DNA from: Flavobacteriaceae bacterium
GTDB lineage: Bacteria; Bacteroidota; Bacteroidia; Flavobacteriales; Flavobacteriaceae
Assembly (NCBI GenBank): GCA_018608625.1
Contig: JABAZC010000059.1
Location: 1 to 59,701, forward strand
Direction: 5' to 3'
DNA: 59,701 bases
Shown: in pieces, positions 57,430 to 59,701 of the stretch
Layout of the letters: the number at the start of each line of letters is the position of its first letter
Numbering within the stretch: position 1 is the stretch's first letter
Position numbers and translations under genes: made by a program
Notes under the pieces: model-generated
Told to the model about the DNA's origin: nothing
Seen by the model: the letters and a program-made list of their open reading frames with translations, nothing else
Database searches by the model: none

Positions 57430-58260
57430 ATGGCTTTTACAAAAACTACTGAACAAGACTCTCATTACGACCATCTTGAAAAAATGTCTGTTGAAAAAAT
57501 ACTAACGACTATTAATAAAGAAGACTCTGGCGTAGCTGAAGCTGTTAAAATAGCCGTTCCACAGATAGAGGTATTGGTAAATCAAATTGTAGATAAAATA
57601 AAGGATGGAGGACGTTTATTCTACATAGGAGCAGGCACCAGCGGACGACTAGGAATATTAGATGCATCTGAGTGCCCACCAACTTTCGGGGTGCCTCATG
57701 AAATGGTTATTGGATTGATTGCTGGAGGTGATGTGGCAATACGTAAAGCAGTTGAATTTGCAGAAGATGATAAGAACCAAGGATGGAAAGATTTAAAAGC
57801 ACATTATGTTTGCGATAAAGACATCGTCATAGGGATTGCTGCATCAGGCACGACCCCCTATGTAATATCAGCACTTAAGGCATGTGCAAAAGCATCTATT
57901 ATAACTGGCTGTATTACGTGTAATAGTGGTAGCCCGCTTGCAATAGCCGCCAAATTCCCCATTGAAGTTGTGGTGGGACCAGAAGTAGTAACTGGAAGTT
58001 CAAGAATGAAAGCTGGTACAGCTCAAAAACTAGTTTTAAATATGATTACAACAACCGTGATGGTTAAGCTCGGACGAGTTAAAGGGAACAAAATGGTAGA
58101 CATGCAGCTTAGTAATGATAAGTTAGTCAATAGAGGAATTAAGATGATTCGAGAACAGCTGAATATTTCTGAATCGAAAGCTAGTTCACTTTTAAAGACT
58201 CATAAGAATGTAAGAAATGTACTAAACAACTATTCAAATGGAAACTCCGAGAACAAATAA
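57430..58260 (+). CDS. murQ: N-acetylmuramic acid 6-phosphate etherase
   Basis: 276 residues. Cleaves the lactyl ether of MurNAc-6-phosphate to GlcNAc-6-phosphate in peptidoglycan recycling. SIS domain with GRLFYIGAGTSGRLGILDAS (about 58-77), ECPPTFG, IGIAASGTTPYV (about 136-147) and VGPEVVTGSSRMKAGTAQK (about 181-199). The C-terminal part is shorter than in E. coli MurQ, lacking the UBA-like tail. The ATG at 57430 is preferred over a TTG two codons earlier. It overlaps DUF6095 by 23 nt. Confidence 0.95.
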   Translation: MAFTKTTEQDSHYDHLEKMSVEKILTTINKEDSGVAEAVKIAVPQIEVLVNQIVDKIKDGGRLFYIGAGTSGRLGILDASECPPTFGVPHEMVIGLIAGGDVAIRKAVEFAEDDKNQGWKDLKAHYVCDKDIVIGIAASGTTPYVISALKACAKASIITGCITCNSGSPLAIAAKFPIEVVVGPEVVTGSSRMKAGTAQKLVLNMITTTVMVKLGRVKGNKMVDMQLSNDKLVNRGIKMIREQLNISESKASSLLKTHKNVRNVLNNYSNGNSENK

Positions 58261-58471
58261 GGGCCTGTTAGTTGAAGGTTTGAAAACAATGGGAATCACA
58301 TTATTTCTAATGTTTTTGGGACCCGTAATATTACACACAGGACTTTCAAATCCTGACAAACCGCTTTACATACCATTAATTATAGCGGGAATATTCATAT
58401 GCGGTACAGCTATTTACTTTGGATTTAAAGGAATTCGAGTTATAATGAAAAGTATGTTTGGAAGTAAATAA
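58238..58471 (+). CDS. DUF6095 family small membrane protein
   Basis: 77 residues with two transmembrane helices (about 18-34 MGITLFLMFLGPVILHT and about 45-63 IPLIIAGIFICGTAIYFG), a short basic N-terminus and C-terminal IRVIMKSMFG. I recognise the DUF6095 pattern from flavobacteria, where it commonly follows murQ. Function unknown. It overlaps murQ by 23 nt in another frame, so the two are translationally coupled. Confidence 0.85.
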   Translation: METPRTNKGLLVEGLKTMGITLFLMFLGPVILHTGLSNPDKPLYIPLIIAGIFICGTAIYFGFKGIRVIMKSMFGSK

Positions 58472-58587
58472 TTTTTTGGGACATTTAATTGTGTCTTAAT
58501 TAGGAATCCGTACATATTATTTATCCTTTAGTCATACAAAATTGGACTACATTTTTTAATTTATTTGTATGTAACTATACTAAATAA

Positions 58588-58614
58588 GCCTCGCTAATTT
58601 CTTAGCGAGGCTTT
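58588..58614. terminator. intrinsic terminator between DUF6095 and the T9SS gene
   Basis: Perfect 10-bp stem GCCTCGCTAA (58588-58597) / TTAGCGAGGC (58602-58611) with loop TTTC. The T-run is short on both sides (TTTAAATTTT on the plus, TTATTTA on the minus), so it may serve either or both convergent genes. Confidence 0.75.
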
Positions 58615-58637
58615 AAATTTTAGAATTAAATTATATT

Positions 58638-59701
58638 TTAATTCTTAATCACTCTAACAGTATTAAGAGTGTTGTTAATAGACACTTGTACAAAATAAGC
58701 ACCTGTCTGCAATGCAGACATATCTACTTTGCTATCATTTGTATTTGGAGTCGATGTAATCACCGTTTGACCTAACATGTTATAAACAGTAATATTATCA
58801 ATAGACGCTTGTGCATTAATTGTCAATATGTTATTTACCGGGTTAGGGAAAAATGAGAATTGTGACTCTCCTACATCATCAAGTCCAAGAGAGGAGCCAT
58901 CAACTCCAAGATCGTCAATATTTAATTGATTCATGTCTGAGACTGCATGATGTCTAAAACCTATATAAATAAGACTTCCTGATGCTGCAGAAATATCAAG
59001 TGAACGATCTGCCCAAACTCCACAAGCATCATTTGATGTGGTTTCATTAAAGGTAATAGAAGAATTTGTTAGGTTTTCTACAGTATTTTCTGTGCCAACG
59101 TAAACAGTATAGTTTTCTCCACACCAATTAGGGTCTAGTCCTCTTGCTCTCCATGTCATGGTTGCATTTGATACGTTTGTCAAATCAATTGGACCTATTA
59201 CAAGCCAGTTATCTGGAGTTAAGACTCCAGCTGTACTACTCCATGACTGCGAACCTGCGCTATAATTATTGTTCACACCATCTCCATCATCGTTGTAGTC
59301 AGCATAAAACCAAAAATTACCATCTCCATCTGAATCGTAGAATGTATTACAACTAACCCAAGACTCCGTATTATTGAAATCATTAAAATAAGGTAATGAG
59401 TTGGTGGTACAGGAATTTGTTTGCCATGGATCTGGTCCATCTAATCCATTATCAATCCAAGAATTGACAGTGCCGTCTGTACAAATTGATCTTATAGTAA
59501 AGTAGTAAAGTGATGCATTCTCTAGTCCAGTTATCGTTGCAGGGAATTCACTGAACGAGAATGTGGATGCTGTACCATCTCCTGGAGTGAAAGTAGAGCC
59601 TAAATTATATTCAACTTCATATGAAGAAATAGAGGAATTATTTGTGCCATCAAAAGAAACACTATCACTACCCATATTCCATTGTGTAATACTTGGGTTT
59701 G
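58638..59701 (-). CDS. T9SS-secreted protein, C-terminal part, cut by window edge
   Basis: The frame runs open to the right edge, so only the last roughly 354 residues are seen. In order: the tail of a fibronectin-III-like domain (to about residue 70), a choice-of-anchor J / cleaved-adhesin-like domain (about 90-275) with FNDFNNTESW, WLVIGPIDLTN and IDDLGV, and a T9SS type A sorting domain (about 285-354) with FFPNPVNN, YNMLGQ and GAYFVQVSIN, ending in RVIKN. The sorting domain marks it for export by the type IX system to the cell surface. Its catalytic or binding domains lie outside the window. Confidence 0.9.
   Translation of the reverse strand, partial: NPSITQWNMGSDSVSFDGTNNSSISSYEVEYNLGSTFTPGDGTASTFSFSEFPATITGLENASLYYFTIRSICTDGTVNSWIDNGLDGPDPWQTNSCTTNSLPYFNDFNNTESWVSCNTFYDSDGDGNFWFYADYNDDGDGVNNNYSAGSQSWSSTAGVLTPDNWLVIGPIDLTNVSNATMTWRARGLDPNWCGENYTVYVGTENTVENLTNSSITFNETTSNDACGVWADRSLDISAASGSLIYIGFRHHAVSDMNQLNIDDLGVDGSSLGLDDVGESQFSFFPNPVNNILTINAQASIDNITVYNMLGQTVITSTPNTNDSKVDMSALQTGAYFVQVSINNTLNTVRVIKN

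Overview
The window is an AT-rich, gene-dense stretch of a Bacteroidota chromosome, almost certainly family Flavobacteriaceae (genus not determinable here). Several things support this. Promoters have the Bacteroidota TAnnTTTG -7 element and there are essentially no Shine-Dalgarno sequences. The gene content is typical of the group: long NusB, DUF3276 PUR-like protein, DUF4295, DUF6095, DUF4249, BshC, monomeric isocitrate dehydrogenase, a GAPDH with a long N-terminal extension, TonB-dependent receptors with an N-terminal carboxypeptidase-like domain, and a type IX secretion (T9SS) sorting domain. I see no tRNA, rRNA, CRISPR array, insertion sequence, integrase or phage gene, and no island of deviating composition: this is core genome.

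Layout. 1-4848: a LysE exporter (cut by the left edge) behind pyrD, then pepT facing a nusB-DUF1573-yajC operon across a shared bidirectional terminator. 5055-8351: an ABC exporter half-transporter, a PUR-like nucleic-acid-binding protein, a CsaA-like tRNA-binding protein and a thioredoxin-fold protein. 8386-22443: a long minus-strand array in three transcriptional blocks. In transcription order these are recR-GT2-E2-exonuclease-FAH-cinA, then rpmB-rpmG-DUF4295, then ftsY-rimO-bshC-guaA-LysM protein. 22644-33085: mixed strands, with a Na+ symporter, CoA-binding protein, outer-membrane beta-barrel receptor, fabH, htpG, alkB, a DUF819 membrane protein and a DUF4369 lipoprotein. 33087-38809: minus strand, with a small conserved protein, manA, a PTPS/QueD protein, idi, ligA, prmC and a GNAT. 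38875-41559: a plus-strand operon LEA2-ribD-HAD-YigZ. 41556-47414: a thioesterase, dnaA, an RsmI-like methylase, then a cell-wall cluster dapF-GNAT-mltG-lysozyme-like. 47527-58471: plus strand, with a DegP/HtrA protease, gap, trmD, rplS, icd, a TonB receptor with a DUF4249 lipoprotein, murQ and DUF6095. 58638-59701: the C-terminal part of a T9SS-secreted protein cut by the right edge.

Functional threads. Translation and ribosome genes cluster together (rpmB, rpmG, rimO, ftsY, trmD, rplS, prmC, CsaA-like). Envelope growth and turnover is the second theme (dapF, mltG, murQ, lysozyme-like, LysM protein, DegP, YajC). Outer-membrane uptake is represented by two receptors, one with a DUF4249 lipoprotein partner.

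I did not find a dramatic new system. The best leads are a ribD with no ATG/GTG/TTG start, where a TAATC replaces the usual TAATG coupling; a class-2-like PyrD with a class-1-like catalytic Cys; a PTPS-type Cys-x5-His-Gly-His motif in the QueD-family protein; a DnaA-box-like site overlapping the likely dnaA promoter; the uncharacterised DUF4295 protein in the L28-L33 operon; and a structured-looking leader upstream of rplS.
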